Shown here: positions 1 through 8,903 of the stretch, piece by piece
Numbering within the stretch: position 1 is the first letter of the stretch
How the letters are laid out: every line of letters starts with the position of its first letter
Source: an uncultured Christensenella sp.
GTDB taxonomy: Bacteria; Bacillota; Clostridia; Christensenellales; Pumilibacteraceae
DNA length: 64,000 nucleotides
Direction of reading: 5' to 3'
Assembly (NCBI GenBank): GCA_910577995.1
Contig: CAJTND010000003.1
Coordinates: 37,876 to 101,875 of the forward strand
Translations under genes and position numbers: made by a program
The notes under the pieces: generated by a model
The model's input: only the letters and a program-made list of their open reading frames with translations
The model's database searches: none
What the model was told of the DNA's origin: nothing

Positions 1-444
1 TACGTTGCGCCGCAGCAACCGTACCAACCGCCTTACGCTACGCCGCAACCGCCTGTTCCGGACACGGCGGCGTCGCGCACCGAGCGCGAGATAGGCAATC
101 CGACCAAGTTCCAATATTACGACGTTCCCGCACCCGAAAAATCGGCAAGACCTGCGCCGCTGCCTAAGGTCGATCAGTATATTTCGCCGAGGCTGTACCA
201 AAATATAGTGCTGTACTCGCCGCGGACGGCTAACGACGTAGAGCGGCTCATCGATTACCTGCGCCGCCGCGAGCCCGCGATAGTCGACCTCGACCCGATA
301 TCGGAATCGCCCGACGCTCAGCGCGTGCTCGACTTTACGTCGGGCGCGGTGTATGCGCTCAACGGCAGGATAATAGAGATAAAGAGCAATACATTTTTGA
401 TAGTTCCCGAGGGCATCGACGTAGCTAAGCCCGAGAGCAAATAA
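1..444 (+). CDS. sepF: SepF-like cell division protein (5' end outside window)
   Basis: The reading frame is open from the first base, so the start lies upstream. The last ~80 residues match the SepF core: an 'LYSPRT' strand, a 'VNL/VDLDP'-like segment, a 'DFTSGAVYAL' helix with the glycine used in dimer packing, and a 'FLIVPEGIDV' ending. The visible upstream part is a Pro/Gln-rich linker, as in the family between the membrane-binding N-terminal helix and the core. SepF tethers FtsZ to the membrane at the septum. It lies 17 bp before lspA in a sepF-lspA-rluD-pyr order typical of Firmicutes. Product is confident; the N-terminus is unseen. Confidence 0.85.
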   Translation, partial: YVAPQQPYQPPYATPQPPVPDTAASRTEREIGNPTKFQYYDVPAPEKSARPAPLPKVDQYISPRLYQNIVLYSPRTANDVERLIDYLRRREPAIVDLDPISESPDAQRVLDFTSGAVYALNGRIIEIKSNTFLIVPEGIDVAKPESK

Positions 445-461
445 ACCGAAACGGAGACAGA

Positions 462-1667
462 ATGGCGGACGAACAAAGCGCATTGACAAGAGTATGGCAG
501 GCGGTCAAAAGATACGCCGCAAAGGTATGGAACTACCTCAAGATCGCGAAGATGGAATACATCGTTATGGCGAGTCTTTTCGCACTCGATCTTATTTCCA
601 AGGCGATAGTCAATGCGACGACAGGCGTTAATCAGACCGTCGTCCTCATCCCGAATTTCCTCAATATACATAATATCCATAACTACGACGCGGCGTTCGG
701 CTCGGAGTGGATGACCAATGCGCTCGGCAGTATGGGCTCGCGTATACTGTTCAGTATCTTCGCGGTGATAGCGTCGGTCGTGTTCATATTCATACTTATA
801 CGCAACAAGGGCGGCAACAGGCTGTTGCGCGTCGCTTTCGCCATGCTCGTAGCGGGCGCGCTCGGCAACTGCATCGACAGGATGTTCCTCGGCTACGTCC
901 GCGACTTTGTGGAATTCGTATACTTCGGCTTAACGATAGGCGGTCACGACAGTTTTTATGTGTTCAATATAGCCGACGCGGAGCTCGTTATCGGCGTTAT
1001 ACTCGTGCTTATCTACTTCATCTTTATGTACCGAGATAAGCCCGAGGACAAGAAAGCCGTACTCGTCGACGGCGCGGAAGGTACGACCGCAACCGACGGC
1101 GGCATCGCGCCGTCCGCCGACACCGCAGATACCGCGGACGGTGCGACCGACGCAACGGACGAAAAGACCTCTGCCGACGAAACCTCCGATATCGCTCGTG
1201 ATACGGTCGGAACGCTATCCGACGAAACGCCGACGGAAGAAAATTCGGACACGGCGGAAATATCCGCGACGGACGCGCCGACGGCACAGCCTCGGGAAGA
1301 GCAAGCCGCCGCAGCAGATACCGAACAGGCGGCGGATACGCCTGAAATAACGAACGCAGAACAACCCGAACAGGCGGCGGAAAACGCACAAGGCGCACAG
1401 GCTGAAAGCCGCGCGTCATCGGGCGTTAAAAAATCTTCTGCCGCTAAAAAGACTTCGGGCGCGGCGAGATCGTCCAATACTCAAGCCGCAACCAAGACTG
1501 TTAGAAAGACGACGGCAGGTAAAACTGCCGCAAGCAAGACGACGGCGGGCAAGACCGCCGCAGGAAAATCGACCTCGGGCAAGACGACCGCAGGCAAAAA
1601 CACGGCAAAGACACGCGCGGCTAAGCCCGCGGAAAAAACGACCGACGGAGAAAACGCGACCGAATGA
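462..1667 (+). CDS. lspA: Lipoprotein signal peptidase II with a long low-complexity C-terminal tail
   Basis: Integral membrane aspartyl protease that cleaves prolipoprotein signal peptides. Residues 30-190 form the peptidase with four hydrophobic segments; the two catalytic aspartates are visible in 'GYVRDFVEF' (D148) and 'FNIADAEL' (D172), and 'GALGNCIDR' is the conserved glycine motif. The family is usually 150-200 aa; here 401 aa because of an extra ~200-residue tail, first Asp/Glu/Thr/Ala-rich (about 200-310), then Lys/Ala/Thr-rich with repeated 'AGKT' units (about 320-401). The start has a GGAG 8 nt upstream. It overlaps rluD by 4 nt (ATGA). The tail has no recognisable fold; its role is unknown. 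Confidence 0.93.
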   Translation: MADEQSALTRVWQAVKRYAAKVWNYLKIAKMEYIVMASLFALDLISKAIVNATTGVNQTVVLIPNFLNIHNIHNYDAAFGSEWMTNALGSMGSRILFSIFAVIASVVFIFILIRNKGGNRLLRVAFAMLVAGALGNCIDRMFLGYVRDFVEFVYFGLTIGGHDSFYVFNIADAELVIGVILVLIYFIFMYRDKPEDKKAVLVDGAEGTTATDGGIAPSADTADTADGATDATDEKTSADETSDIARDTVGTLSDETPTEENSDTAEISATDAPTAQPREEQAAAADTEQAADTPEITNAEQPEQAAENAQGAQAESRASSGVKKSSAAKKTSGAARSSNTQAATKTVRKTTAGKTAASKTTAGKTAAGKSTSGKTTAGKNTAKTRAAKPAEKTTDGENATE

Positions 1668-2566
1668 CCACAGTCATCTGCACCGACAGCGGAGCGCGGC
1701 TCGACGTATTTCTCGCGGACGAGACCGAGCTGACGCGCTCGCATATCAAGCGGCTTATCGACGGCGGTAAGGTGCTAATATCGGGCGTGATCGCGGACAA
1801 GGCGGGGCGGACTGTCAAGGTCGGCGACGAGGTGAGCTTCGACGACGAAACGGAGTCGGCGGAGATACTGCCGCAGGATATCCCGCTCGACGTAGTATAC
1901 GACGATGACGATATAGCGGTCGTCAATAAACAGCGCGGACTTGTGGTGCATCCGGGCGCGGGCAATGCGTCGGGAACGCTCGTCAACGCGCTCATGCACC
2001 GTTACGGCGGCAGGCTTTCCGCCATGGGCGGCGCGGCGCGGGCGGGGATAGTCCACCGCCTAGATAAGGACACCACGGGGCTTATCGTCGTAGCCAAGAC
2101 CGACTTCGCCCATGCCGCGCTCGGCAGGCAGTTTTCCGACCGCACGGTGGACAAGCTTTACCGCGCTATACTCGACGGCAATATCAAGGACGACCGCGGC
2201 ACGGTCGACGCGCCGATAGGCAGAGATCCGAAAAACCGCGTGCGCATGGCGGTCGTCGGCGACGGCAGGCGCGCCGTCACCGAGTATACCGTGCTCGAAC
2301 GGTTCAAGCGCAACTGTTACTGCGAGTTCCGACTGCTGACGGGACGCACGCACCAGATACGCGTGCACTCGGCGCACCTGCGCCACGCTGTCACGGGCGA
2401 TGTGCTGTACGGCGGCAGCGACAGGTTCGGCGCGGGACAGCTCCTGCATTCTCGGCTCATTCGGTTCGACCACCCGAGAAGCGGCGAGCGGTTGGAATTT
2501 ACCGCGCCCGAGCCGACCGACTTTTGCGCCGCGCTCGAAAAACTACGACGGGAGGAACGCGTATGA
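1664..2566 (+). CDS. RluD-family 23S rRNA pseudouridine synthase
   Basis: Converts specific uridines in 23S rRNA to pseudouridine. An S4 RNA-binding domain occupies about residues 1-60 ('RLDVFLADE...LTRSHIKRLIDGGKV'), followed by the catalytic domain with the signature 'HRLDKDTTGLIVVAKT' (catalytic D134) and the later 'TGRTHQIRVH' motif. 300 aa is normal for RluD/YlyB. It overlaps lspA upstream and pyrB downstream by 4 nt each, implying translational coupling. In Firmicutes this paralogue (ylyB) commonly sits between lspA and the pyr operon, as here. Which uridines are modified cannot be told from sequence. Confidence 0.92.
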   Translation: MTTVICTDSGARLDVFLADETELTRSHIKRLIDGGKVLISGVIADKAGRTVKVGDEVSFDDETESAEILPQDIPLDVVYDDDDIAVVNKQRGLVVHPGAGNASGTLVNALMHRYGGRLSAMGGAARAGIVHRLDKDTTGLIVVAKTDFAHAALGRQFSDRTVDKLYRAILDGNIKDDRGTVDAPIGRDPKNRVRMAVVGDGRRAVTEYTVLERFKRNCYCEFRLLTGRTHQIRVHSAHLRHAVTGDVLYGGSDRFGAGQLLHSRLIRFDHPRSGERLEFTAPEPTDFCAALEKLRREERV

Positions 2567-3483
2567 AACGCAAAGACATACTCGGCATAAAGGACCTCAA
2601 CAAGACCGAGCTCAACGAGATACTCACCGTCGCCGACGGCATGCGCAATATGCTCGACCGCGGCGAACGCAGTACGGAGCTGCGCAACAGGAACGTTGCG
2701 ACGCTGTTTTACGAAAACTCGACGCGCACGCGCAATTCGTTCGAGCTGGCGGCAAAAAACCTCGGCGCGACGACGACGAGCCTTTCCGTCGCCACGTCGT
2801 CGGTGCAAAAGGGCGAGAGCCTTATAGATACGGGCAAAACGCTCGACGCGCTCGGTACGGACGTTATGATAATCCGTCACCCCGTAGCGGGCGCGCCGCG
2901 ACTGCTCGCCGACAACGTTACTGCGTCGGTGCTCAATGCGGGCGACGGTATCAACGAACACCCGTCTCAGGCGCTCCTCGACGTGCTTACCGCAAAGCGT
3001 CGGTTCGGCGGGCTTGCGGGACTTAAAGTCGTTATCGTCGGCGATATCTACCATTCGCGCGTCGCGCGCAGCGATACGCTATGCTTTACGCGGCTCGGCG
3101 CGACGGTGACGCTGTGCGGACCGTGCTCGCTGCTCCCCGACGGCATAGAAAGTATGGGCGCGACGGTCGAGCCCGACCTTAGAAAAGCCGTCGTCGGCGC
3201 GAACATAGTCATGCCGCTACGCATACAGCGCGAGCGCATGGAGGGCGCGTTCCTGCCGTCGGTCGAGGAATACCATAACTATTACGGCGTTACCGACGAG
3301 ATAGTATCGCTCGCCGACGACGCGGCTATCGTCATGCACCCCGCGCCCATCAACCGCGGCGCGGAGATAACGGGCGATGTCGCCGACGGATATAAGAGCG
3401 TCATACAAGAGCAGGTCAAAAACGGCGTCGCCGTAAGAATGGCGCTGTTATCGCTGCTCGTGCAATGCAGGATAAACAAGTAA
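2563..3483 (+). CDS. pyrB: Aspartate carbamoyltransferase catalytic subunit
   Basis: Catalyses the committed step of pyrimidine synthesis, carbamoyl phosphate plus aspartate to carbamoyl aspartate. The carbamoyl-phosphate loop 'STRTR' is at residues 53-57, 'HPSQALLDVLT' and 'HPAPINRG' follow as expected. 306 aa is family length. I chose the ATG at 2563 because GGGAGG lies 7 nt upstream and the protein then begins at the usual position; an in-frame start 39 nt earlier would lie inside rluD. First gene of pyrB-C-F-K-D-E. No pyrI regulatory subunit and no pyrR are seen nearby. Confidence 0.95.
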   Translation: MKRKDILGIKDLNKTELNEILTVADGMRNMLDRGERSTELRNRNVATLFYENSTRTRNSFELAAKNLGATTTSLSVATSSVQKGESLIDTGKTLDALGTDVMIIRHPVAGAPRLLADNVTASVLNAGDGINEHPSQALLDVLTAKRRFGGLAGLKVVIVGDIYHSRVARSDTLCFTRLGATVTLCGPCSLLPDGIESMGATVEPDLRKAVVGANIVMPLRIQRERMEGAFLPSVEEYHNYYGVTDEIVSLADDAAIVMHPAPINRGAEITGDVADGYKSVIQEQVKNGVAVRMALLSLLVQCRINK

Positions 3484-3502
3484 GCCGAAAAAGGATAGAG
3501 AT

Positions 3503-4765
3503 ATGATACTATTGAAAAATGCGACGGTGGTCAACGCCGACGGAATGAGGGAAAGCGACGTCCTTATCGACGGCGATAGGATAGTCAAGGTCGAGAAAAA
3601 CATATCCGAGCCGCTTGCGACAACGCTCGACTGCGACGGTAAGCTTGTTTTTCCCGGCTTTATCGATATGCACTGCCACCTGCGCGACCCCGGTCAAACG
3701 CATAAAGAAACGCTCGAAACGGGCATGCGCGCGGCGGTCGCGGGCGGATACTCGGCGGTGTGCTGTATGCCGAACACCGAGCCGGCGATAGACAATGCGC
3801 CGCTCTGCGAGTATATAGTAACGCGCTCGAAAGCACTCGGCGGCGCGAGGATATACCCGATAGGCAGTATCACGCGCGGCAGAGCGGGCAAGGATCTTGC
3901 CGAGTTCGGCGCGATGCAAAGCTCGGGCGCGGTCGCGGTATCGGACGACGGCGCGCCCGTGGACAGCGGCGCGGTCATGCTCAATGCGTTGAGATACGCA
4001 AAGACCTTCGATATCCCCGTCATTTCGCACAGCGAGGATAGGTCGCTCAGCGGCGACGGAGTCGTCAATGCCGGCGAGAACGCTACCGTATCGGGACTGC
4101 GCGGCATACCGCGTACGGCGGAGAGCGCGGGCATAGCCCGCGACGTACTGCTCGCCGAGGAATCGGGCGCGCGCCTGCACATCGCCCATGTTTCGACCAA
4201 GGAATCGGTCGACATCATACGCTCGGCAAAACACCGCGGCGCGAAGATCACATGCGAGACCTGTCCGCACTACATCGCGGCGACGGACGACGAGATACTC
4301 TCGTACAACACCAACGCCAAGATAAATCCGCCGCTCCGCACGCAGGCGGACGTCGACGCGCTCATACAGGGCATAGTCGACGGCACGATAGACGTTATCG
4401 CCACCGACCACGCGCCGCACAGCCGCGACGAAAAGAACAAAGAGTTCGACTATGCGCCGTTCGGCACTGTCGGGTTGGAAACGGCGTTTTCCGTCGCGTA
4501 CACATACCTCGTCGCGACCGAATCGATAAAGCCGACCGATCTTTGCCGACTGATGAGCACGGCTCCCGCGCGTATCCTCGGCATCGAGGGCGGCGCGATC
4601 AAAGCGGGCGCGCGCGCGGATATAACGGTCGTCGATCCCGATGCGGAATACACGGTCGATGCGAGTACGTTCCGATCCAAGAGCAAAAACTCGCTCTTTG
4701 ACGGCTGGCGGCTCAAGGGCAGGATAACCGAGGTATTTATCGGCGGCGAAGAGTTCCCGCTGTAA
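3503..4765 (+). CDS. pyrC: Dihydroorotase
   Basis: Zinc amidohydrolase that cyclises carbamoyl aspartate to dihydroorotate. Visible metal ligands: 'DMHCHLRDPG' (H57, H59) and 'ATDHAPHS' late in the chain; 'HVSTKESVDIIR' supplies another histidine, and 'CETCPHY' is typical of class I enzymes. 420 aa fits the type found with ATCase in Gram-positives. It follows pyrB by 19 bp with an AGGATAGAG ribosome-binding stretch. No missing residues noted. Confidence 0.95.
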   Translation: MILLKNATVVNADGMRESDVLIDGDRIVKVEKNISEPLATTLDCDGKLVFPGFIDMHCHLRDPGQTHKETLETGMRAAVAGGYSAVCCMPNTEPAIDNAPLCEYIVTRSKALGGARIYPIGSITRGRAGKDLAEFGAMQSSGAVAVSDDGAPVDSGAVMLNALRYAKTFDIPVISHSEDRSLSGDGVVNAGENATVSGLRGIPRTAESAGIARDVLLAEESGARLHIAHVSTKESVDIIRSAKHRGAKITCETCPHYIAATDDEILSYNTNAKINPPLRTQADVDALIQGIVDGTIDVIATDHAPHSRDEKNKEFDYAPFGTVGLETAFSVAYTYLVATESIKPTDLCRLMSTAPARILGIEGGAIKAGARADITVVDPDAEYTVDASTFRSKSKNSLFDGWRLKGRITEVFIGGEEFPL

Positions 4766-4801
4766 GCGCGATAAACGGCGTATATAAAATACACTACGCG
4801 T

Positions 4802-4950
4802 ATAAGTGGTCAAAAGAACACTCATAGCCACGCAAGAAAGCGGAAGAAGATACCGACCTATGATCAAGACTAATAGGGGTCAAAAGACCGTTACGCAAGA
4901 AAGCGGAAGACAATATAAACAGAAAACCAAGACTAATAGGGGTCTAAAAT
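4802..4950 (+). repeat. Imperfect tandem duplication in front of pyrF
   Basis: The 185-bp gap between pyrC and pyrF holds two ordered pairs of repeats: ACGCAAGAAAGCGGAAGA at 4830-4847 and 4893-4910, and CAAGACTAATAGGGGTC at 4865-4881 and 4928-4944, both with a 63-bp period. A weaker third copy of the second motif (GGTCAAAAGA) starts at 4808. The last AGGGGT copy sits at the position of the pyrF ribosome-binding site, so the unit looks like a duplicated translation-initiation leader. Function not known. Confidence 0.75.
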
Positions 4951-5832
4951 ATGAAGAACATAACCGATAAGCTGATAGACAAGATAATAGCAACGGGCAA
5001 CCCGACTGTCGTCGGGCTGGACACGCGTATAGAATACCTGCCCGAACAGCTCACCAAAAACCTCAAAACGGGCGAGGACGTATCGAAAGCCCTGACGGAG
5101 TTCAACTGCAAGCTGATCGACGCGCTTTATGACATCGTACCCGCAGTCAAGATCCAGTCCGCATACTACGAAATGTACGCGCACTACGGCATATACGCGC
5201 TGTACACAACAGCCGCATACGCAATGGAAAAAGGCATGACGGTCATGGCAGACGTCAAGCGCAACGACATCGGCTCGACGGCGGAAGCCTATGCCGCGGC
5301 ATACCTCGGCGCGAGCGGATTCGACTATGTCACGGTCAACCCGTACCTCGGCAGCGACGGCATCAAACCGTTCGTCGACAAGTGCGCGGAGAACAACAAA
5401 GGCATATTCGTGCTCGCGCGCACGAGCAACCCGTCGTCGTCCGAGCTCCAAAACCTCGATGTGGGCGGCGAGCCGCTGTATATGCGCGTCGGCGGTCTTA
5501 TCGCGGAATGGGGCAAGGACCAGATCGGCGAGCACGGTTACAGCTCGGTAGGCGCGGTCGTCGGCGCAACGCATCCCGACGAAGCCCGTGCGCTCCGCAA
5601 CAAATACAAAACGGTGTTTTTCCTCGTCCCCGGCTACGGCGCGCAAGGCGGCAAGGGCAAGGACGCCGCGGCGTCGTTCGACGCAAACGGCAGCGGCGCG
5701 ATCGTCAACAACTCGCGCGGCATAATCGCGGCGTACAAGACCGATAAGTACAAGGGCATGACATACACCGCCGCGGCGCGCGCCGCCGCGGAAGCGATGC
5801 GCGACGACCTTGCGTCCGCGCTCAAAAAATAA
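4951..5832 (+). CDS. pyrF: Orotidine 5'-phosphate decarboxylase (type 2)
   Basis: Decarboxylates OMP to UMP, the last step of the pathway. 'VVGLDTRIEYLPEQ' near the N-terminus and the catalytic 'MADVKRNDIGSTAEAY' (Lys/Asp network) identify it; 'VGATHPDEAR' and 'VPGYGAQGG' are the phosphate-binding ends of the barrel. At 293 aa it is the longer type 2 form rather than the ~230-aa type 1. The preceding repeats provide an AGGGGT Shine-Dalgarno. Followed 27 bp later by pyrK. Confidence 0.95.
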   Translation: MKNITDKLIDKIIATGNPTVVGLDTRIEYLPEQLTKNLKTGEDVSKALTEFNCKLIDALYDIVPAVKIQSAYYEMYAHYGIYALYTTAAYAMEKGMTVMADVKRNDIGSTAEAYAAAYLGASGFDYVTVNPYLGSDGIKPFVDKCAENNKGIFVLARTSNPSSSELQNLDVGGEPLYMRVGGLIAEWGKDQIGEHGYSSVGAVVGATHPDEARALRNKYKTVFFLVPGYGAQGGKGKDAAASFDANGSGAIVNNSRGIIAAYKTDKYKGMTYTAAARAAAEAMRDDLASALKK

Positions 5833-5859
5833 CAAAAGCAACACTTCGGGAAAAACCAT

Positions 5860-6624
5860 ATGACAGCTACCAAAACAGTAAAAGCCGAGCTAATAATAAG
5901 CTCGATAACGCAGTACGGCAACGTCTTTCGCGTTGAGTGCAAAGCGACAGAACCCCTGCCCAAGATAGCCGCGGGTCAGTTCGCGCATATCAAAGTGCCT
6001 GGCAAGGACCTGCGCCGCCCGATCTGCGTCTACGATAACACCGCGGACACGATAAGCTTTATCATAGCGTCAGTCGGCGCGGGCACGGCGGCATTCACCG
6101 CACAGCAGGCGGGCGCGCGTTTCGACGCGATACTCCCGCTCGGCAACGGCTTTCCCATACTTCCCGACGTCACCAATATCGCAGTGCTCGGCGGCGGCAC
6201 GGGCTGTGCGCCGCTGTTGAAGATAGCCAAGGACTATTCCGACCTCAACTGCACGGCTCTGCTCGGATTCCCGAACGCCGAGCAACGCAAGGTCTACGGC
6301 GACGACTTCGACCGCGCGTGCGAGCGCGTGTGTTACTGCACCGACGACGGAAGCCTCGGCTACCGCGGCTTTCCGACCGACTTATTGACAGAGATCGCGC
6401 CCGAAGTGCTGTACGTCTGCGGCGCGCCCGGTATGGTGCGCACCGCGCAAAAATTCTGCGCCGCGCGCGGCATACAGGGCTTTGCGAGCATGGAACAGCG
6501 CATGGGCTGCGGCGTCGGCGCGTGCCTTGTCTGCACGGTCAAGATAAACCGCGACGGCAGGATACAGAACCTGCGCGCGTGCGCCGACGGACCGGTGTTT
6601 CCGCTCGAGGAGATAGTGCTATGA
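5860..6624 (+). CDS. pyrK: Dihydroorotate dehydrogenase electron transfer subunit
   Basis: FAD and [2Fe-2S] protein that passes electrons from PyrD to NAD. The FAD-binding barrel carries 'RRPICVYD'; an NAD-binding 'GGGTGCAPLLKIA' follows; the iron-sulfur cysteines are in 'MGCGVGACLVC' plus a final cysteine in 'LRACADGPVF'. 254 aa is family length. Overlaps pyrD by 4 nt (ATGA), as expected for subunits of one complex. Confidence 0.94.
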   Translation: MTATKTVKAELIISSITQYGNVFRVECKATEPLPKIAAGQFAHIKVPGKDLRRPICVYDNTADTISFIIASVGAGTAAFTAQQAGARFDAILPLGNGFPILPDVTNIAVLGGGTGCAPLLKIAKDYSDLNCTALLGFPNAEQRKVYGDDFDRACERVCYCTDDGSLGYRGFPTDLLTEIAPEVLYVCGAPGMVRTAQKFCAARGIQGFASMEQRMGCGVGACLVCTVKINRDGRIQNLRACADGPVFPLEEIVL

Positions 6625-7529
6625 CGATGAAAACGACGATTGCGGGCATTACATTCAAAAACCCGATAATCACCGCGTCGGGCACTTTCGGGTTCGGACG
6701 CGAGTACAACGAATTCTACGACGTCGGACTGCTCGGCGGTATATGCTCCAAAGGTCTTACGTTAGAGCCGAGGCAGGGCAACGACCCCGTACGCATAGCC
6801 GAAACTCCGTCGGGATTGCTCAACAGCGTCGGACTGCAAAATCCCGGCGTAGAGCACTTTATCGAGCACGAGCTCCCTTTCATGAAAAGCACGGGCGCGG
6901 TCGTCATCGCCAACGCCGCGGGCAGTACCGAGTCCGACTACGTAAAGATAGCAGAGCGGCTGAGCGCGACGGACGTAGACATGATCGAGCTTAATATCTC
7001 GTGCCCGAACGTCAAGTGCGGCGGAATGGCTTTCGGCGTTTCGCCCGACGGCGTGTACGCCATAACCAAGGCGGTGCGCAAGGTCTGCAAAAAACCGCTG
7101 ATGATCAAGCTCACTCCCAATGTGTCCGACATAGCGGAAAACGCGCGCGCGGCGGAACGCGGCGGCGCGGACGCTATAAGCCTTATAAACACGGTGGCAG
7201 GCATGGCGGTCGATTACAAAACGCGCCGTCCCGTGCTCAAAGCCGTCGGCGGCGGTTTGAGCGGTCCGTGCGTCAAGCCTATCGCGTTGCGCATGGTATA
7301 CGCCGCGAGCAAAGCGGTAAGCATCCCCGTAGTCGGCATGGGCGGCGTCATGACGGGCGAGGACGCGGCGGAATTCATGCTGTGCGGCGCGTCGGCGGTC
7401 CAGGTCGGCAGCGCCAACATTTTCGACCCGTTTGCCGCGCTTAGGATAGTAAATGAGTTGACAAAACTCGCGGAACGTGATAATATCAATGATATAACTT
7501 CGCTTATCGGAGGTCTCCGAGTTGAATAA
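6621..7529 (+). CDS. pyrD: Dihydroorotate dehydrogenase, class 1B catalytic subunit
   Basis: FMN enzyme oxidising dihydroorotate to orotate. 'NPIITASGTFGFG' at the N-terminus and 'ELNISCPNVKCGG' with the cysteine expected in class 1 enzymes, then 'GMGGVMTGEDAAEFMLCGASAVQVGSA'-type phosphate site (shown here only as its start and end). 302 aa. The ATG at 6621 overlaps pyrK by 4 nt; a longer in-frame extension upstream lies wholly inside pyrK and is not used. Class 1B requires PyrK, which is adjacent. Confidence 0.95.
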   Translation: MTMKTTIAGITFKNPIITASGTFGFGREYNEFYDVGLLGGICSKGLTLEPRQGNDPVRIAETPSGLLNSVGLQNPGVEHFIEHELPFMKSTGAVVIANAAGSTESDYVKIAERLSATDVDMIELNISCPNVKCGGMAFGVSPDGVYAITKAVRKVCKKPLMIKLTPNVSDIAENARAAERGGADAISLINTVAGMAVDYKTRRPVLKAVGGGLSGPCVKPIALRMVYAASKAVSIPVVGMGGVMTGEDAAEFMLCGASAVQVGSANIFDPFAALRIVNELTKLAERDNINDITSLIGGLRVE

Positions 7530-8094
7530 GGTTTCGGAACTTTTTGAAAGATCGGGCGCGGCGCTCCACGGGCATTTCGTGCTCACGTCGGGACTGCATT
7601 CCGATATGTATATGCAATGCGCCAAGCTCTTCGAGCACGGCGACATCACGGAAGAGCTCGCGGCTATGGCTGCGGAAAAAGTAAAGCCCTACGGCGCGGA
7701 CGTGGTAGTAGCTCCCGCCGTCGGCGCAATAATATTCGGCTATGCGCTCGGCAAAGCGCTCGGCATACCCAACATGTTCGCCGAACGCGAAAAGGACGGC
7801 AAATTCGCACTGCGCCGCGGCTTCGAGCTCAAAAAGGGCAGTAAGGTCATAATCGCCGAAAACGTCGTCACGACGGGCGGCTCGGTAAAAGAGGTCATCG
7901 ACCTCGTGCGCGAGCTCGGCTCGGACGTCGTCGCCGTCGCGGAGGTCGTGGACAGGAGCGGCGGCAAGGTCGACTTCGGCGTGCCCAACGAGAGCCTTTT
8001 GACGGTAGACATCAAGACGTACGCGCCCGACGCTTGCCCGATGTGCAAAGCGGGCACGCCCGCCGTCAAGCCCGGCTCGAAAGGACTTAAATAA
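7522..8094 (+). CDS. pyrE: Orotate phosphoribosyltransferase, TTG start
   Basis: Transfers phosphoribose from PRPP to orotate. The PRPP loop reads 'VIIAENVVTTGGS' (usual form has Asp for the Asn: 'VEDVVTTGG'), so the acidic pair is E-N here. The N-terminal 'ALHGHFVLTSGLHSDMY' and C-terminal 'CPMCKAG' are of the clostridial/Thermus-like branch. Start is TTG at 7522, overlapping the pyrD stop by 8 nt, with CGGAGG 7 nt upstream inside pyrD. 190 aa. Last pyr gene of the operon. Confidence 0.93.
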   Translation: MNKVSELFERSGAALHGHFVLTSGLHSDMYMQCAKLFEHGDITEELAAMAAEKVKPYGADVVVAPAVGAIIFGYALGKALGIPNMFAEREKDGKFALRRGFELKKGSKVIIAENVVTTGGSVKEVIDLVRELGSDVVAVAEVVDRSGGKVDFGVPNESLLTVDIKTYAPDACPMCKAGTPAVKPGSKGLK

Positions 8095-8142
8095 TCTACA
8101 TACCGCTCGCGGCGGATATGTGTAAGGCTCGGAGGTAATAAT

Positions 8143-8472
8143 ATGAGTAGAACAACGCGTAAAACTAGAACGGTGCGCACGACTGCGTATACGTATACAG
8201 CCCCGTACTGGATGCTGCAGCTCTCGTTCTGGCTGATAGTGTTTATCGGCGCGGCAATGGCTGTGACCGGTCTGCTGCACGTTATCAAGGTAACGGCTTT
8301 CGATGCGGCGGCGGCGTGGATAGAGAGCGTGTGCATGGCGATATCGCTTATCATACCGATAATCCTTTCGTACAGGATAGCTCGCAACAAGAGCACCGCA
8401 TGGCTTATATGCTGGGTCGTGTTCGTAGTGCTGATAGTGCTCGGCATCGTGCTCGCGCGGATACCCGTTTGA
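8143..8472 (+). CDS. Small membrane protein, unknown
   Basis: A 109-aa protein with a basic, Thr/Arg-rich first 20 residues and three hydrophobic segments (about 24-45, 58-78 and 84-106). No family is recognised. GGAGG stands 8 nt before the ATG. It follows pyrE by 48 bp and is followed 29 bp later by another small membrane protein with a similar layout, so the two may work together or have come from one ancestor. Probably in the cytoplasmic membrane. Confidence 0.7.
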   Translation: MSRTTRKTRTVRTTAYTYTAPYWMLQLSFWLIVFIGAAMAVTGLLHVIKVTAFDAAAAWIESVCMAISLIIPIILSYRIARNKSTAWLICWVVFVVLIVLGIVLARIPV

Positions 8473-8501
8473 TCAAAAAATAAAACATTTCGGATGGAAT
8501 A

Positions 8502-8825
8502 ATGGCACAGTCACGTAAAAAAGAAAACATATTCGTATCGTACTTCAAGCCCTTCGGACTGAAACAGGTCTGCGACTTTATCATGCTGATAGGGTTCGTC
8601 CTGCTCATAGTCGGGCTTTGCACCAATGACGGCGTGCTTGTCGCGGGATTCGCGAGTTATCTCGTCGGCGCGCTCGCGTCCATCGCGCTTTGCATAAAAG
8701 TGATGATAGTCAAGCGCGACCGCAAAAAATCGCCCGAGTTCAAGTCGGCGCGTATCAATATCATCATTATGGGCGTGCTGTGCGCGCTCGCGCTGTTCGG
8801 TCTTATCTGGACTTTGGTAGCATAA
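8502..8825 (+). CDS. Small membrane protein, unknown
   Basis: A 107-aa protein with a basic, Lys-rich N-terminus ('SRKKENIFVSYFKPFG'), two close hydrophobic segments at about 22-60 and one at the C-terminus (about 84-106), and a basic loop between them. No family recognised. The ribosome-binding site is CGGATGGAAT-like and weak. It ends just before a strong terminator hairpin, so it is likely the last gene of the pyr transcript. Confidence 0.7.
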   Translation: MAQSRKKENIFVSYFKPFGLKQVCDFIMLIGFVLLIVGLCTNDGVLVAGFASYLVGALASIALCIKVMIVKRDRKKSPEFKSARINIIIMGVLCALALFGLIWTLVA

Positions 8826-8833
8826 CGACCTTG

Positions 8834-8867
8834 CCGCGCGCCGACCGCTGTCGGACGCGCGGTTTTT
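8834..8867 (+). terminator. Intrinsic terminator after the pyr operon
   Basis: CCGCGCG-C-CGAC pairs with GTCGG-A-CGCGCGG around a CGCT loop with one mismatch, followed by TTTTTG. It separates the two small membrane proteins from the downstream methyltransferase. Confidence 0.85.
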
Positions 8868-8903
8868 GTTTGCCGCAAAAATGCGGCGGAGCGGTGACAG
8901 AGA

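Noticed and set aside
3509..4867. Long 452-codon ORF on the minus strand opposite pyrC
   Set aside because: Arg/Tyr/Val-rich shadow of a GC-rich gene; pyrC on the plus strand has all family motifs.
4766..4950. PyrR-type attenuator or riboswitch before pyrF
   Set aside because: No anti-terminator/terminator pair or known conserved motif; only the tandem repeats are visible.
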